DNA from: Marinicella rhabdoformis
GTDB taxonomy: Bacteria > Pseudomonadota > Gammaproteobacteria > Xanthomonadales > Marinicellaceae
Assembly (NCBI RefSeq): GCF_009671245.1
Contig: NZ_VTFS01000005.1
Coordinates: 148,748 to 212,747, forward strand
Direction of reading: 5' to 3'
Length of the DNA stretch: 64,000 nt
Positions 9,159 to 18,455 of the stretch are shown piece after piece; within the stretch, counting starts at the first letter, position 1; each line of letters starts with the position of its first letter. The notes beneath the pieces were generated by a model. It did not search any database. It was not told where the DNA came from and saw nothing but the letters and a program-made list of their open reading frames with translations. The translations under genes were made by a program, and so were the position numbers.

Positions 9159-10676
9159 ATGTCTGACACAGCAAATAATTTACATTTTGGTCAAGGCGAA
9201 AAACCCGCCATCATCCTTGGCAAATTTGCCAATCGACACGGTTTAATTACGGGTGCTACTGGCACGGGTAAAACCGTGACTTTACAAGTGCTGGCTGAAA
9301 ACTTCAGCCAAATGGGCGTACCTGTTTTTGTCACAGACATCAAAGGTGATGTTTCTGGATTGTCCCAAGCAGGAAAGCAAAAAGAATTTTTGGATAACCG
9401 CGCCAAAGAACTGAACATTGAAAATTACAGGTATGAAGGTTCATCGACCATTTTTTGGGATATATTCAAAAAACATGGTCATCCTGTCCGCACCACCATT
9501 CAGGAAATTGGACCTTTGTACCTCAGTCGTTTGCTTGAGTTATCTGATGTTCAAGAGGGTGTGATTGCAGTGGCTTTCAAATATGCAGAAACCAATCACT
9601 TACCACTGTTAGACCTCAAAGACCTGACTTCATTGTTGAAGTACATGGGCGAAAATTACAAAGCCATTTCATCAGAATATGGGCGCATCACCAATGCATC
9701 AATTGGTGCCATTCAACGTCGCCTGCTCAATTTAGAATCCCAAGATGCTGAAAAGCTGTTTGGTGAACCAGCTTTAGAATTGGTCGATTTGATGCGTCAA
9801 GACATGCAGGGCAACGGCATCATCAGCATCATGGAATCCCGCGATTTAATGATGAAGCCACAACTGTATGCGACGTTTTTATTGTGGTTGATGACTGAGT
9901 TGTTTGAAACTTTGCCTGAAGTGGGCGATTTACCTGAACCCAAGTTGGTACTGTTTTTTGATGAAGCCCACTTGATATTCACAGATGCGCCAAAAGAAGT
10001 GATACGTCGCATTGAACAAGTAGCCCGGTTGATTCGTTCAAAAGGTGTGGGGATATACTTTTGTACCCAATCACCAGGTGACATCCCTGAAAACATTTTA
10101 GGACAGCTAGGCAACAAAGTTCAACATGCACTGCGTTCTTACACGCCCAAAGACAAAAAAGTCATCAAGGCAGTTGCTGATTCTTTCAGGCCCAATCCCA
10201 AGCTCGATACAGCCGAAGTCATCACAGAACTGGGTGTTGGAGAAGCTTTGGTTTCAACACTGGAAGCCAAAGGTGCGCCTTCAATCGTTGATCGCGTTAA
10301 AATTGCACCTCCCCGTTGTCGCATGGGGCCTGCCACAACTGAAGAACGTGCCACCATCATGAAACGTTCTCCTGTTGGGGCCAAATACGATACCGATTTA
10401 GACCGCGAATCTGCCCACGAAAAGTTACAAAAACGTGCCGCTGAACTCGCCGAACTAAAAGCCAAAGAACAAGCCAAGCTTGAACAGGCCAAAAAGGAAG
10501 CAGCTAAACAAGCACAAGAAGAAAAGCAAAACAGCCGCTACAGAAGCAAAAAAACATCCAGTCGAGGACGTCGCAGTGACACCGTTTTGGAATCAATGGG
10601 TAAATCGCTTGGCCGTAAATTCACCACCAAAGCGGTGAATGCCGTATGGAAGGCGTTGTTTGGTCGTAAACGTTAA
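9159..10676 (+). CDS. HerA-like ATPase of the DUF853/YjgR family
   Basis: A 505-residue P-loop ATPase related to HerA/FtsK translocases; the cellular role of YjgR-type proteins is unknown. Walker A is 'GATGTGKTVTLQ' (about residues 31-42). Early motif 'VFVTDIKGDVSGLSQ' follows, Walker B is 'LVLFFDEAHLIFTDAP', and downstream comes 'GIYFCTQSPGDIPENILGQLG'. The C-terminal 100 residues are a charged coiled-coil (EQAKLEQAKKEAAKQAQ) and a basic Ser/Arg/Lys tail, perhaps for nucleic acid contact. It starts 12 nt after the aminopeptidase. Confidence 0.9.
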   Translation: MSDTANNLHFGQGEKPAIILGKFANRHGLITGATGTGKTVTLQVLAENFSQMGVPVFVTDIKGDVSGLSQAGKQKEFLDNRAKELNIENYRYEGSSTIFWDIFKKHGHPVRTTIQEIGPLYLSRLLELSDVQEGVIAVAFKYAETNHLPLLDLKDLTSLLKYMGENYKAISSEYGRITNASIGAIQRRLLNLESQDAEKLFGEPALELVDLMRQDMQGNGIISIMESRDLMMKPQLYATFLLWLMTELFETLPEVGDLPEPKLVLFFDEAHLIFTDAPKEVIRRIEQVARLIRSKGVGIYFCTQSPGDIPENILGQLGNKVQHALRSYTPKDKKVIKAVADSFRPNPKLDTAEVITELGVGEALVSTLEAKGAPSIVDRVKIAPPRCRMGPATTEERATIMKRSPVGAKYDTDLDRESAHEKLQKRAAELAELKAKEQAKLEQAKKEAAKQAQEEKQNSRYRSKKTSSRGRRSDTVLESMGKSLGRKFTTKAVNAVWKALFGRKR

Positions 10677-10693
10677 AATCTGTTTAATTAACC

Positions 10694-11491
10694 ATGTCTA
10701 TTGAATTGGCCTTGTTAGTTGGCTTGGGCATGGTGGTTGGCTTTTTTGCGGGTTTATTGGGGATTGGTGGGGGTGGCATCATGGTGCCCGCATTGACTGC
10801 ATTTTTCATTCACCAAGGGTATGATGCTAGTCAAGTGGTTCACATGGCCCTGGCCACTTCTTTGTCCTGTATTATTTTCAATGCCAGTATCAGCACCTAC
10901 AGCCACCACAAACATGATGCCATTGTGTGGCCTATTGTTTATCGCATGGCACCGTTTGTGGCTGCAGGAAGCCTCATAGCCGCTCTACTTGCCATCACAC
11001 TGTCATCAAAGGCATTGGCTGTGATTTTTGTGTTTTTTATGTGTGTTATTGCCTGTCAAATGGCATTTAACATCAAGCCCAAAGGACAAAAACAACACAT
11101 CAACCGATTTAAATTAAGTCTCGCCGGCTCAATGATTGGATTTTTCTCTGCATTGTTGGCCATCGGCGGCGGCAGCTTTACAGTCCCTTTTTTAAACTGG
11201 CACCAGATTAACATCAAAAAAGCCATAGCCACTGCAGCAGCCTTGGGGTTACCCATTGCATTGGCTGGTACGCTGACCATGGCCACACTCTCGCCAAACC
11301 AAGATCAAGAGCATCATCAATTGATTGGACTGGTATATTGGCCAGCAACTGTGGCATTGACATTGGGTGCCTTAATCACCACACCCTTCGGTGCGTATTT
11401 GACCCACCGACTGCCTGTGGGCATATTAAAAAAAGTGTTCTCAATATTACTGGTATTACTCGCCTTTAAAATGTATTTGACCTTGGACTGA
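10694..11491 (+). CDS. TauE/SafE family membrane transporter
   Basis: A 265-residue integral membrane protein of the sulfite exporter TauE/SafE family. About eight hydrophobic segments are visible. The two family half-repeats have glycine-rich turns 'GLLGIGGGGIMVPAL' (near residue 20-34) and 'LLAIGGGSFTVPFL' (near 153-166). The substrate is probably an organosulfur compound or sulfite but cannot be assigned from sequence. It converges on the next gene with no gap: the stop at 11491 abuts the opposite stop at 11492, and I see no hairpin terminator between them. Confidence 0.9.
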   Translation: MSIELALLVGLGMVVGFFAGLLGIGGGGIMVPALTAFFIHQGYDASQVVHMALATSLSCIIFNASISTYSHHKHDAIVWPIVYRMAPFVAAGSLIAALLAITLSSKALAVIFVFFMCVIACQMAFNIKPKGQKQHINRFKLSLAGSMIGFFSALLAIGGGSFTVPFLNWHQINIKKAIATAAALGLPIALAGTLTMATLSPNQDQEHHQLIGLVYWPATVALTLGALITTPFGAYLTHRLPVGILKKVFSILLVLLAFKMYLTLD

Positions 11492-12478
11492 TTAGACGTA
11501 AGGTTTACTGAAAACCGCTGCTTTAAGTGGCAGCTCAACAGACGTCACATGATTGGCTCTTAACTTTTCAGAAAAGCCGTTATTAATCTCAGAAAAAATT
11601 TGTGGCACAGGCGTATTGAGGTATTTATCACCTAAAGACGCCACTGCTTCCTCGGGTATCACATCATAATCAGCCAGATACTGAAGAAATGCACGTGAAT
11701 AGGCGGTCTCAGGAACGATAAAATAAATTTCTTCACGCTCATAATCTTCTAATTCATGGGCACTGAAAATACCTTCATGCCATTGTTCAATTTCTTGCAA
11801 CTTGGTTTCTAAGAATGCAGCCTCTAAATTTTCATCCGAAATCTTTACAGGATTATTTCTGTGAACCCTCATGAACTCGGCTCGGGTCACCCCCCCTTTA
11901 TTGGCAATAAAGGCCATGTCTTTTTGATAAGCTGTTTCGAAAAATGCCCTGAAATTTTCTGCGGTAATATCAGATGAAGACATCCCTTCACACTCGGTTT
12001 GTATCCTTTGCCATAAGTCCTCAACTGACGCCCCAGTCAGGTGAACTTTTGTGCATTCAGGACGTGAATCTATTTCAGAGCCTGAAACCGCATTGGTGAC
12101 TGTTACATCTTCACCAGACTCACCTAAATACACCATATCTACCCAATGACCGACCAAAGGGTATTTATATAGCACCGCTGAAACACCCTCGTTAAAAAAG
12201 GCTTGCAAACTGACATCAGGCATCCCAATCACATCGTACACTTTCCCTTTCTCAAACCCCAGTCGCACCAACGCTTTACTTAATTCTTGTGAACCGTCCT
12301 CTTGTAGCCACTCCGTATCATAACTTTCATTCAAATGCACAACCATAGGCGTCATCGACTCTGAATTCGTCAACTCCAAAGCACTTTTAAACTTGATTCT
12401 GATAAACAAATAAATTGCAACAATAATCAAGATAATAGCAACCACTATGCTGCCAATGATTTGAAAAAATAAAGCCAT
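11492..12478 (-). CDS. Hypothetical single-pass membrane-anchored protein
   Basis: I do not recognise the family. From the ATG at 12478 it has 328 residues: an N-terminal membrane segment ('IIGSIVVAIILIIVAIYLFI') and then an acidic soluble part. The frame runs further upstream to a GTG at 12610 (372 residues). I prefer 12478 because it puts the membrane segment at the extreme N-terminus and has GGTATTGGG just upstream. Notable stretches are 'GMPDVSLQAFFNEGVSAVLY', 'WVDMVYLGESGEDVTVTN' and 'IYFIVPETAYSRAFLQYLAD'. The composition looks like real protein throughout. Confidence 0.75.
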   Translation of the reverse strand: MALFFQIIGSIVVAIILIIVAIYLFIRIKFKSALELTNSESMTPMVVHLNESYDTEWLQEDGSQELSKALVRLGFEKGKVYDVIGMPDVSLQAFFNEGVSAVLYKYPLVGHWVDMVYLGESGEDVTVTNAVSGSEIDSRPECTKVHLTGASVEDLWQRIQTECEGMSSSDITAENFRAFFETAYQKDMAFIANKGGVTRAEFMRVHRNNPVKISDENLEAAFLETKLQEIEQWHEGIFSAHELEDYEREEIYFIVPETAYSRAFLQYLADYDVIPEEAVASLGDKYLNTPVPQIFSEINNGFSEKLRANHVTSVELPLKAAVFSKPYV

Positions 12479-12720
12479 AAACCCAATACCCAAAATAAAA
12501 TTATTTTTTATTTTTTCACAATTCACACCCAGATTGAAAAATTTTTTCTTAATATCTTTAGTGACACCATGATTTGATTTTTCTAATGTTTTACAGGGCT
12601 TGAGAAGCACGCACTTGCTGCGTTAAAATAAAACTCCATTTGGGCAGGTTATCAACGCTAATTTTTAAAATATTCGTAGAAACACGCCTCATCCATTCAA
12701 TTATTAGGGAGATTTAACAC

Positions 12721-14463
12721 ATGGCTTTTACCAAGCTTAAACGTGTCGCTACGGCATTGTGTTTGTTGTCTGTGTCAATGACACAAGCGGCCACTACAAA
12801 ATTGCAAGACAGCGTCAAAGAAGTCGTTTTAGACAACGGCATGACCTTTTTAATGGTCCAACAGCCTGGCCAACCTAACATTGTCGGCGGCTGGGTCGCT
12901 AAAGTTGGGTCTGCCAATGAAAAACCAGGCATCACGGGTATTTCACACCTATTTGAACACATGCTGTTCAAAGGCTCTCCTCGTATAGGCGTCAAAAAAG
13001 CCAAATTGGATGACAAAATCCGAGGCCAGCTAGATGACATCCGTAATCAAATGATTGAAAAAGAACGTGGTTACCGTGAACAAGTACGCTTAGGTTATGG
13101 AGCATCTGTAACAGATGCCGAGCTACAAGACGACGAAATGAAAGCATTACAAAAAGAGTTTGATGCGTTGATCGAAAAGCAACGTGAAAACTTAGTTAAA
13201 GATGAATTTGACCAAGTGTATACCGCAGCGGGTGCCTCTGGCATGAATGCTTTTACCAACCAAGACATGACTGTTTACTTTATTCGTGTACCCAAGAACA
13301 AACTAGAAATGTGGATGTGGATGGAGTCAGAACGTTTGTCTCAACCGGTTTTCCGTGAATTTTATTCAGAACGTGATGTGGTTTATGAAGAACGCCGCAT
13401 GCGCACAGAGTCTACCCCTACGGGTGCACAAGATGAGGTCTTTAACTCCATGTTTTGGCGCGGTCACCCTTACGGTTGGCCTGTGGTTGGCTGGCCTTCT
13501 GATATTTCTGCCATCACACGTGAACAAGCTGCCAATTATTTTGACCAATACTATGCACCTAATAACTTAACTTTTGCATTGGTTGGTGACTTTGATGAAG
13601 ATGAAGCCATCAAAATGGCTAAAAAATATTTCGGCCGCATACCTTCAAATGGTAAAAAAGCCGATGATGTCATCACTTTGGGCATGCCACTATTGGGCGA
13701 TTTCAACTATGAGACTGAAGTTGATGCGCCTCCATCGGCCACCATCCAATGGCGAACCACAGCTTTTGGCGGTAAAGACGATCCCGCATTGAGTGTTTTG
13801 GCCGGCGTTTTGTCAGGAAAAACTGGCCGACTCTATAAAAGATTGGTTTTAGAAGACCAAATTGCAACTTCCGCTTCAGCACAAAGTAATACCCAAAAAT
13901 TTGATGGCAGCTTCTCCGTTGCTGCCAATGGTAAAAAAGGCATCAGCCCAAAATTGTTGAAGAAAACTTTACTTGAAGAGGTTCAAAAAATCATTGATGA
14001 AGGCATCACTGATTATGAACTAGAAAAACAGTTAAATCAAAGTGCAGCTGGCCAGTTCAGACGCTTGGAAGATCCTTTCTTTTTGGCCATTCAATTGTTG
14101 TATTTCGAAGGTTTACGAGATTGGCGCACCATGGATACCAACTTTGAACGCCTGAACAAAGTCACCAAAGCAGATGTTCAAGCTGTAGCAGAAAAATACC
14201 TAACAGGATTCAAAGCATCGGCTTTATACACGCGAAAAGTGTCTGACGAGCCTGTTGATCCTGAATTGGCCGCGTTGAGTCAAGAAGACCAAGACCAAGT
14301 AAAACAAATGTTAGGCCAATTGGCCATGGTACCACCTGCACAACTCCCTGCCATTGTGGCACGCATTGAGGGCAGCATGGCACAAGCACCCGCCGACAAA
14401 CAAGCTGCTATGCAGTATTTACTCAAACAATTGAAAAAACGATTAGACAAGGCAGGAGAGTAA
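12721..14463 (+). CDS. M16 zinc peptidase, catalytic subunit type (periplasmic)
   Basis: A 580-residue pitrilysin-family (M16) peptidase with signal peptide 'MAFTKLKRVATALCLLSV'. The inverted zinc motif HxxEH is present as 'HLFEHMLFKG' (His76, Glu79, His80). About 60 residues after it are charged and helical (KKAKLDDKIRGQLDD... EKERGYREQ), an insertion before the 'GMNAFTNQDMTVYF' segment; the distal Glu lies in the region 'YSERDVVYEERRM'. The C-terminal tail (about 60 residues) is Gln/Ala-rich. Shine-Dalgarno AGGGAGA precedes the ATG. It is followed after 2 nt by a second M16 gene, the usual two-gene arrangement in which one partner is catalytic. Confidence 0.93.
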   Translation: MAFTKLKRVATALCLLSVSMTQAATTKLQDSVKEVVLDNGMTFLMVQQPGQPNIVGGWVAKVGSANEKPGITGISHLFEHMLFKGSPRIGVKKAKLDDKIRGQLDDIRNQMIEKERGYREQVRLGYGASVTDAELQDDEMKALQKEFDALIEKQRENLVKDEFDQVYTAAGASGMNAFTNQDMTVYFIRVPKNKLEMWMWMESERLSQPVFREFYSERDVVYEERRMRTESTPTGAQDEVFNSMFWRGHPYGWPVVGWPSDISAITREQAANYFDQYYAPNNLTFALVGDFDEDEAIKMAKKYFGRIPSNGKKADDVITLGMPLLGDFNYETEVDAPPSATIQWRTTAFGGKDDPALSVLAGVLSGKTGRLYKRLVLEDQIATSASAQSNTQKFDGSFSVAANGKKGISPKLLKKTLLEEVQKIIDEGITDYELEKQLNQSAAGQFRRLEDPFFLAIQLLYFEGLRDWRTMDTNFERLNKVTKADVQAVAEKYLTGFKASALYTRKVSDEPVDPELAALSQEDQDQVKQMLGQLAMVPPAQLPAIVARIEGSMAQAPADKQAAMQYLLKQLKKRLDKAGE

Positions 14464-14465
14464 TC

Positions 14466-15965
14466 ATGACATTCAAAAAGATAATATTAGCATCGGCTCT
14501 GGCCACCGCCATCTTGGCAACAGGTCCTGTCATGGCTAAAAAAAGCATCAGCCAAAAAGGCATAGTCAAGCATCCCAGCAAATTAAAATTCGATGACCGT
14601 GAATTGTACTTTGCAGATGCTGGAAAGCATCAAGTAAAGCTCACTGACGGCAATGTGGCTTATGTGGTTGAAGACAATAAGTTTCCCCTCGTCCGCATAA
14701 CCATCACTTCACCCATTGGGGAATTTATCCTATCTGAGGATGCACCTGCTACTGGTGACATGGCAATGACCATGTTACGAGATGGTGGTACCAAGGATTT
14801 GGCTCCCGATGCACTGGATGAGCGCTTAGACTTTTTAGCAACTAGCATACGTTTCAACACCAACTCAGTCAGTTCTTCTGCGAGTTTAGATACTTTGTCT
14901 GATAATTTAGATGAGTCTTTGGATTTGATGTTCGACTTGTTGACTGAAACCCGTTTTGATACAGAACGCTTACAAATTAATAAAGACAAAGCGCTTGAAA
15001 GCATGCGCCGCAGAAACGATGACACGCGCACCATTGAACCGCGTGTTTGGGCTGAGCTGATTCGAGGTGAAGAATTCTACACCAATCACATGGCCACAGA
15101 ATCACAAGTCACAGCCATCGACGAAGCGGCAATGAAAAAGTATGTTGATCAAGTGTTTGGTTCAGGCCAACTTTTGGTGGCAGTTTCTGGTGCAGTTGAG
15201 CGTGATGTGGTTATAGAAAAACTTAACCAACAACTGGCTCGCTTGCCTGAAATGTCTGTCGAGCGCAACATTCCTGATAATTTGATGCCAAAAGCACCTG
15301 GATTATATGGTGTAAATAAAGATGATGTGACCCAAACTCGGGTGACCATTGGACATCCTGGCACCAAACGAGACAACCCTGACTACTATGCCATTCAAGT
15401 CATGAATGACATTCTGGGTGGTGGCGGATTCACTTCACGCATCACCAAACGCGTGCGTTCTGATGAAGGATTGGCTTATTCTGCTGGCTCTCGCTATTCT
15501 GCTGGTCGCTACTTTGATGGTCAATTCAGGGCCTATTTTCAATCTAAAAATCCTTCAGTGGCACAAGCCACTGCCATTGTTTTAGAGGAAATTGAAAAGA
15601 TTCAAAACAACCCCGTCAGTGCAAAAGAACTTCAAACTGCACAAGAAGCCCAACTGACATTTTTGGCAGACCTGTACTCAAGCCCTCAAGGTAAAGCCAA
15701 TCGCTTCGTTACAGATGACTTAAATAATGAAGCAGCTGACTATTGGGAAAACTACGAGCAAAACATCCGTGCTGTTACAGTCGAAGATGTTCAACGGGTT
15801 GCCAAAAAATACCTCAATAAAGACCAGTTGCGTATTTTATTGGTGGGTAAATTATCAGAAGCCGAAGCAGGTGATGGAGAACACGGCACCATGGAGTCAG
15901 TCACTGGCCTGAAAATGCAAAGAATTGCACTGAAAGAGCCTTTGACGTTAGAGCCATTGAACTAA
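14466..15965 (+). CDS. M16 family peptidase-like protein, second subunit (no HxxEH)
   Basis: A 499-residue M16 homologue with signal peptide 'MTFKKIILASALATAILATG' ending near 'VMAKK'. No HxxEH is visible where the N-terminal domain should carry it. It keeps the C-terminal M16 domain features, including 'NDILGGGGFTSRITKRVRSD' and 'GLAYSAGSRYSAGRYF'. It is therefore probably the non-catalytic partner forming a heterodimer with the product of the upstream gene. Its Shine-Dalgarno (AGGAG) lies inside the end of that gene, and a strong terminator follows its stop. Confidence 0.92.
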   Translation: MTFKKIILASALATAILATGPVMAKKSISQKGIVKHPSKLKFDDRELYFADAGKHQVKLTDGNVAYVVEDNKFPLVRITITSPIGEFILSEDAPATGDMAMTMLRDGGTKDLAPDALDERLDFLATSIRFNTNSVSSSASLDTLSDNLDESLDLMFDLLTETRFDTERLQINKDKALESMRRRNDDTRTIEPRVWAELIRGEEFYTNHMATESQVTAIDEAAMKKYVDQVFGSGQLLVAVSGAVERDVVIEKLNQQLARLPEMSVERNIPDNLMPKAPGLYGVNKDDVTQTRVTIGHPGTKRDNPDYYAIQVMNDILGGGGFTSRITKRVRSDEGLAYSAGSRYSAGRYFDGQFRAYFQSKNPSVAQATAIVLEEIEKIQNNPVSAKELQTAQEAQLTFLADLYSSPQGKANRFVTDDLNNEAADYWENYEQNIRAVTVEDVQRVAKKYLNKDQLRILLVGKLSEAEAGDGEHGTMESVTGLKMQRIALKEPLTLEPLN

Positions 15966-15990
15966 GCTTATAAAGCCATTCAAGCAAAAA

Positions 15991-16015
15991 ACCCGCCACA
16001 ATGGCGGGTTTTTTT
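15991..16015. terminator. Bidirectional rho-independent terminator
   Basis: An 8-bp perfect stem (acccgcca / tggcgggt) with a CAA loop is followed by a run of T on the plus strand and preceded by a run of A. It can therefore terminate both the M16 operon (plus) and the SnoaL-like lipoprotein gene (minus), which converge here. Confidence 0.9.
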
Positions 16016-16020
16016 ATACT

Positions 16021-16461
16021 TCAATCACAAGCATGGGCATCAAAATACCACACATTGATGATTACATCGTTTTTCAATTGGTACATAGAAAAACTGCATT
16101 GACTGCGGTCGTTACCTTCGTCATCTACAAAAACTGCTTCTTCTAATAACTGAATAAAACCACCTGATTTTTGACTGCTTCTGATGCGTGACTTGGCATT
16201 GGGTTTATTTTCAAAAAACGGCACCAAGTAGCGATTCAAATGATCCTTGCCATTGGTTTCCGTGTGTATTTGGTCGCCGCTGATGAACATGTACTTGATG
16301 TCATCATGAACCAAAGCCATCATCGCTGGAATGTCATGTGCGTTGTAAGCTGAAACAAAACGTTGAGCCACATCAGTTTCAGTCACTGAATTTTGTTTTA
16401 GCGAAGTCGATTGACACCCCATCAACAAAAAAATCAGAAAACTTATAATCAGTTTTTTCAT
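16021..16461 (-). CDS. SnoaL/NTF2-like lipoprotein
   Basis: A 146-residue protein with lipoprotein signal 'MKKLIISFLIFLLMGCQS' (lipobox LMGC). The mature part resembles the NTF2/SnoaL-like alpha+beta barrel: 'VAQRFVSAYNAHDIPAMMAL', 'HDDIKYMFISGDQ', 'LNRYLVPFFENKP'. Such domains bind or act on small ligands, but no specific activity can be read here. The frame is open to an upstream start at 16500. I chose 16461 because the lipoprotein signal starts there. A TATAAT box lies about 25 nt upstream on the minus strand. Confidence 0.8.
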   Translation of the reverse strand: MKKLIISFLIFLLMGCQSTSLKQNSVTETDVAQRFVSAYNAHDIPAMMALVHDDIKYMFISGDQIHTETNGKDHLNRYLVPFFENKPNAKSRIRSSQKSGGFIQLLEEAVFVDDEGNDRSQCSFSMYQLKNDVIINVWYFDAHACD

Positions 16462-16485
16462 CACAAGGCCTATTTTAAATACTGT

Positions 16486-16491
16486 ATTATA
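16486..16491 (-). promoter_or_regulatory. Candidate -10 box of the SnoaL-like lipoprotein gene
   Basis: On the minus strand a perfect TATAAT lies about 25 nt upstream of the chosen ATG. The -35 position (ATGATG at 17-nt spacing) is a poor match, so this is only a candidate promoter. Confidence 0.35.
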
Positions 16492-16594
16492 TGACACCAC
16501 TTACATAACATCATGTTGTCACTGATTGACGACTAAAAACTTTGTAACAAACACTGTCCCTAAAAATATGACATCAATATAACCAACATGGCAA

Positions 16595-17299
16595 ATGATC
16601 AAAAAACGTAACTTAAAAAAACTAACCTGTTTATTGGGTTTGATATTAGGTATATTTTCAGCCTTGGGTGCATGGGCACACGGCGTTGACTCAGCTACCA
16701 AAACATTCTTGCTCAATAATGAAGGCATGGCCATCATACCGTTCATATATATTGGTGCCAAACACATGGTCACTGGCTATGACCATTTATTGTTTTTAGT
16801 TGGTGTGATTTTCTTTTTGTACCGATCGAAAGACGTGGTGGTTTATGTCAGTTTGTTCACCATAGGACACAGTTTGACTTTACTTTTTGGTGCGTTCAAT
16901 GGCATTCAGGTCAATGCCTATCTGATCGATGCGGTGATTGGCTTTTCCATTGTTTACAAGGGTTTTGATAACCTCGGTGGGTTCAAAAATCTCTTTGGAT
17001 TTCAACCCAATACCAAGGCAGCTGTATTGATATTTGGCCTCTTTCATGGCTTTGGCTTGGCAACCAAATTACAAGAATTTCAACTCAAAGAAGAGGGCCT
17101 GCTGGCTAATTTATTGGCTTTTAATATGGGCGTGGAAATAGGACAAATTTTGGCCTTGGGCATGGTGCTGATTGTACTCAGTTTTTGGCGGCGGTTCGAC
17201 AGCTACCTCAAATTTTCTGGTCTGACAAACACATTGCTAATGACTTCAGGTTGGCTTTTGGTGTTTTATCAATTGTCTGGTTATTACTACAATTCTTAA
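16595..17299 (+). CDS. HupE/UreJ-type membrane protein
   Basis: A 234-residue membrane protein of the HupE/UreJ_2 type, with about six membrane segments after an N-terminal signal-like segment. Conserved family motifs are 'IYIGAKHMVTGYDHLLFLVG' (near residues 50-69), 'FTIGHSLTLLFGAF' and 'LIFGLFHGFGLATKLQ'. Related proteins are candidate nickel or other metal permeases. No urease or hydrogenase genes are in this window, so the cargo is open. It forms a unit with the membrane-anchor gene 17 nt downstream. Confidence 0.85.
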   Translation: MIKKRNLKKLTCLLGLILGIFSALGAWAHGVDSATKTFLLNNEGMAIIPFIYIGAKHMVTGYDHLLFLVGVIFFLYRSKDVVVYVSLFTIGHSLTLLFGAFNGIQVNAYLIDAVIGFSIVYKGFDNLGGFKNLFGFQPNTKAAVLIFGLFHGFGLATKLQEFQLKEEGLLANLLAFNMGVEIGQILALGMVLIVLSFWRRFDSYLKFSGLTNTLLMTSGWLLVFYQLSGYYYNS

Positions 17300-17316
17300 T
17301 AATAAATGAAATCCAC

Positions 17317-17889
17317 ATGAACACAAACAATCACAAATCTGCAAACAACACATCTACCAAGCACTTATTGATTTCAATATTCGCCGCTTTGCTGCTTGCC
17401 ACAATCATATATTTGATCGCCATTTTACCCGCTGAGTTCAACCAAGACCCCACTGGCCTAGGCGAAAAACTGGGCCTCACCGTTCTGTCAGCAACCCAAG
17501 ACACTGTTGAACCAACTCCAATTCAAGCACAAGCTGATCAAGGTATTGATGAAGCGGGCTTACGCCAGCGCATCGACGAAGTCACCGTAAACGTCCCTGC
17601 AGGTCGTGGCATAGAATACAAACTGTTCCTCGAACAACATGACAGCTTCAAATACGAGTGGAAAACCCTGAACGATGAAGACATCTATTTTGATCTCCAT
17701 GGTGAACCCGTAGGTGACACCACCGGTTTCTTCGAAAGTTACAGCATCGCCACCACAACAAACATGGAAGGCACAACAACAGTACCTTTCACCGGCAGCC
17801 ATGGCTGGTACTGGAAAAACACCACAGATGAACCCATCCGCATCAGCCTGAAAACCTCAGGCCAGTATGAAGTAATTGGTTTGAAGTAA
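17317..17889 (+). CDS. Membrane-anchored periplasmic protein, HupE-associated
   Basis: A 190-residue protein with a single N-terminal membrane segment ('HLLISIFAALLLATIIYLIA') and a periplasmic domain ending 'SLKTSGQYEVIGLK'. It contains 'VPFTGSHGWYWKNTTDEPI' and a low-complexity linker after the membrane segment. As I recall, similar 'transmembrane anchor' proteins sit beside HupE/UreJ genes in marine gammaproteobacteria, which matches this context. The frame is open from 17185 inside the upstream gene; the ATG at 17317 is chosen because it avoids the overlap and opens just before the membrane anchor. Function unknown. Confidence 0.8.
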   Translation: MNTNNHKSANNTSTKHLLISIFAALLLATIIYLIAILPAEFNQDPTGLGEKLGLTVLSATQDTVEPTPIQAQADQGIDEAGLRQRIDEVTVNVPAGRGIEYKLFLEQHDSFKYEWKTLNDEDIYFDLHGEPVGDTTGFFESYSIATTTNMEGTTTVPFTGSHGWYWKNTTDEPIRISLKTSGQYEVIGLK

Positions 17890-18063
17890 ATGTTTCTAAA
17901 AGAACTAAGCTGTTACTTCTCATAATGATAACGACAGGAAATGATGGTTATTTCATCATCGTCAATCGCATTTACTAGGGATATAGGTGGTTACAATTCC
18001 ATTTTCTCTCAAAGAGTTTTTAAATATTCAACTCTATTTCTCTTTGGGCCACAGAAAGCCACT

Positions 18064-18414
18064 CTAGTTTACTAAGCTTGTATATGAATTGCTGGCAAAT
18101 AGCTGATTTACAACATGTTGAATTGTAAATTGATTTGCTCCGTACTCAACAATTATTCCAAACTCGTTTAACTTTCCAATTTCAAAACCATCTTCAATAT
18201 CTTCGTAAAAAACAATGAACTCATCTTTTCGGGCCACAATAAATACTGACTCCAGCTTGCCCCATCGATCTATTTTTACAGGCTCGTAAGGAACCCTTAT
18301 TTTGGTAAAGCAGGCTAATTCCTGGCCGCTTAATAGAGCGCACTGAGTCTCAACTTCCTTTTCAAGCTGTGCTTTAGTAATTGGTTTCCACTTCATAATA
18401 CTCAAAATATTCAT
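18064..18414 (-). CDS. Hypothetical protein, 116 residues
   Basis: Not a family I recognise. It is a small acidic, soluble protein without signal or membrane segment. Its composition looks genuinely coding ('EPVKIDRWGKLESVFIVARK', 'FIVFYEDIEDGFEIGKLNEF'). A second in-frame ATG six codons in ('MKWKPITKAQLEKEVE') could be the true start; neither has a convincing ribosome binding site. It is isolated between the HupE pair and the repeat cluster at 18.46 kb. Confidence 0.6.
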   Translation of the reverse strand: MNILSIMKWKPITKAQLEKEVETQCALLSGQELACFTKIRVPYEPVKIDRWGKLESVFIVARKDEFIVFYEDIEDGFEIGKLNEFGIIVEYGANQFTIQHVVNQLFASNSYTSLVN

Positions 18415-18455
18415 TTTTTTAGCTTTAGTGAATCACAAAAAAGCGAAGGGTAAGA

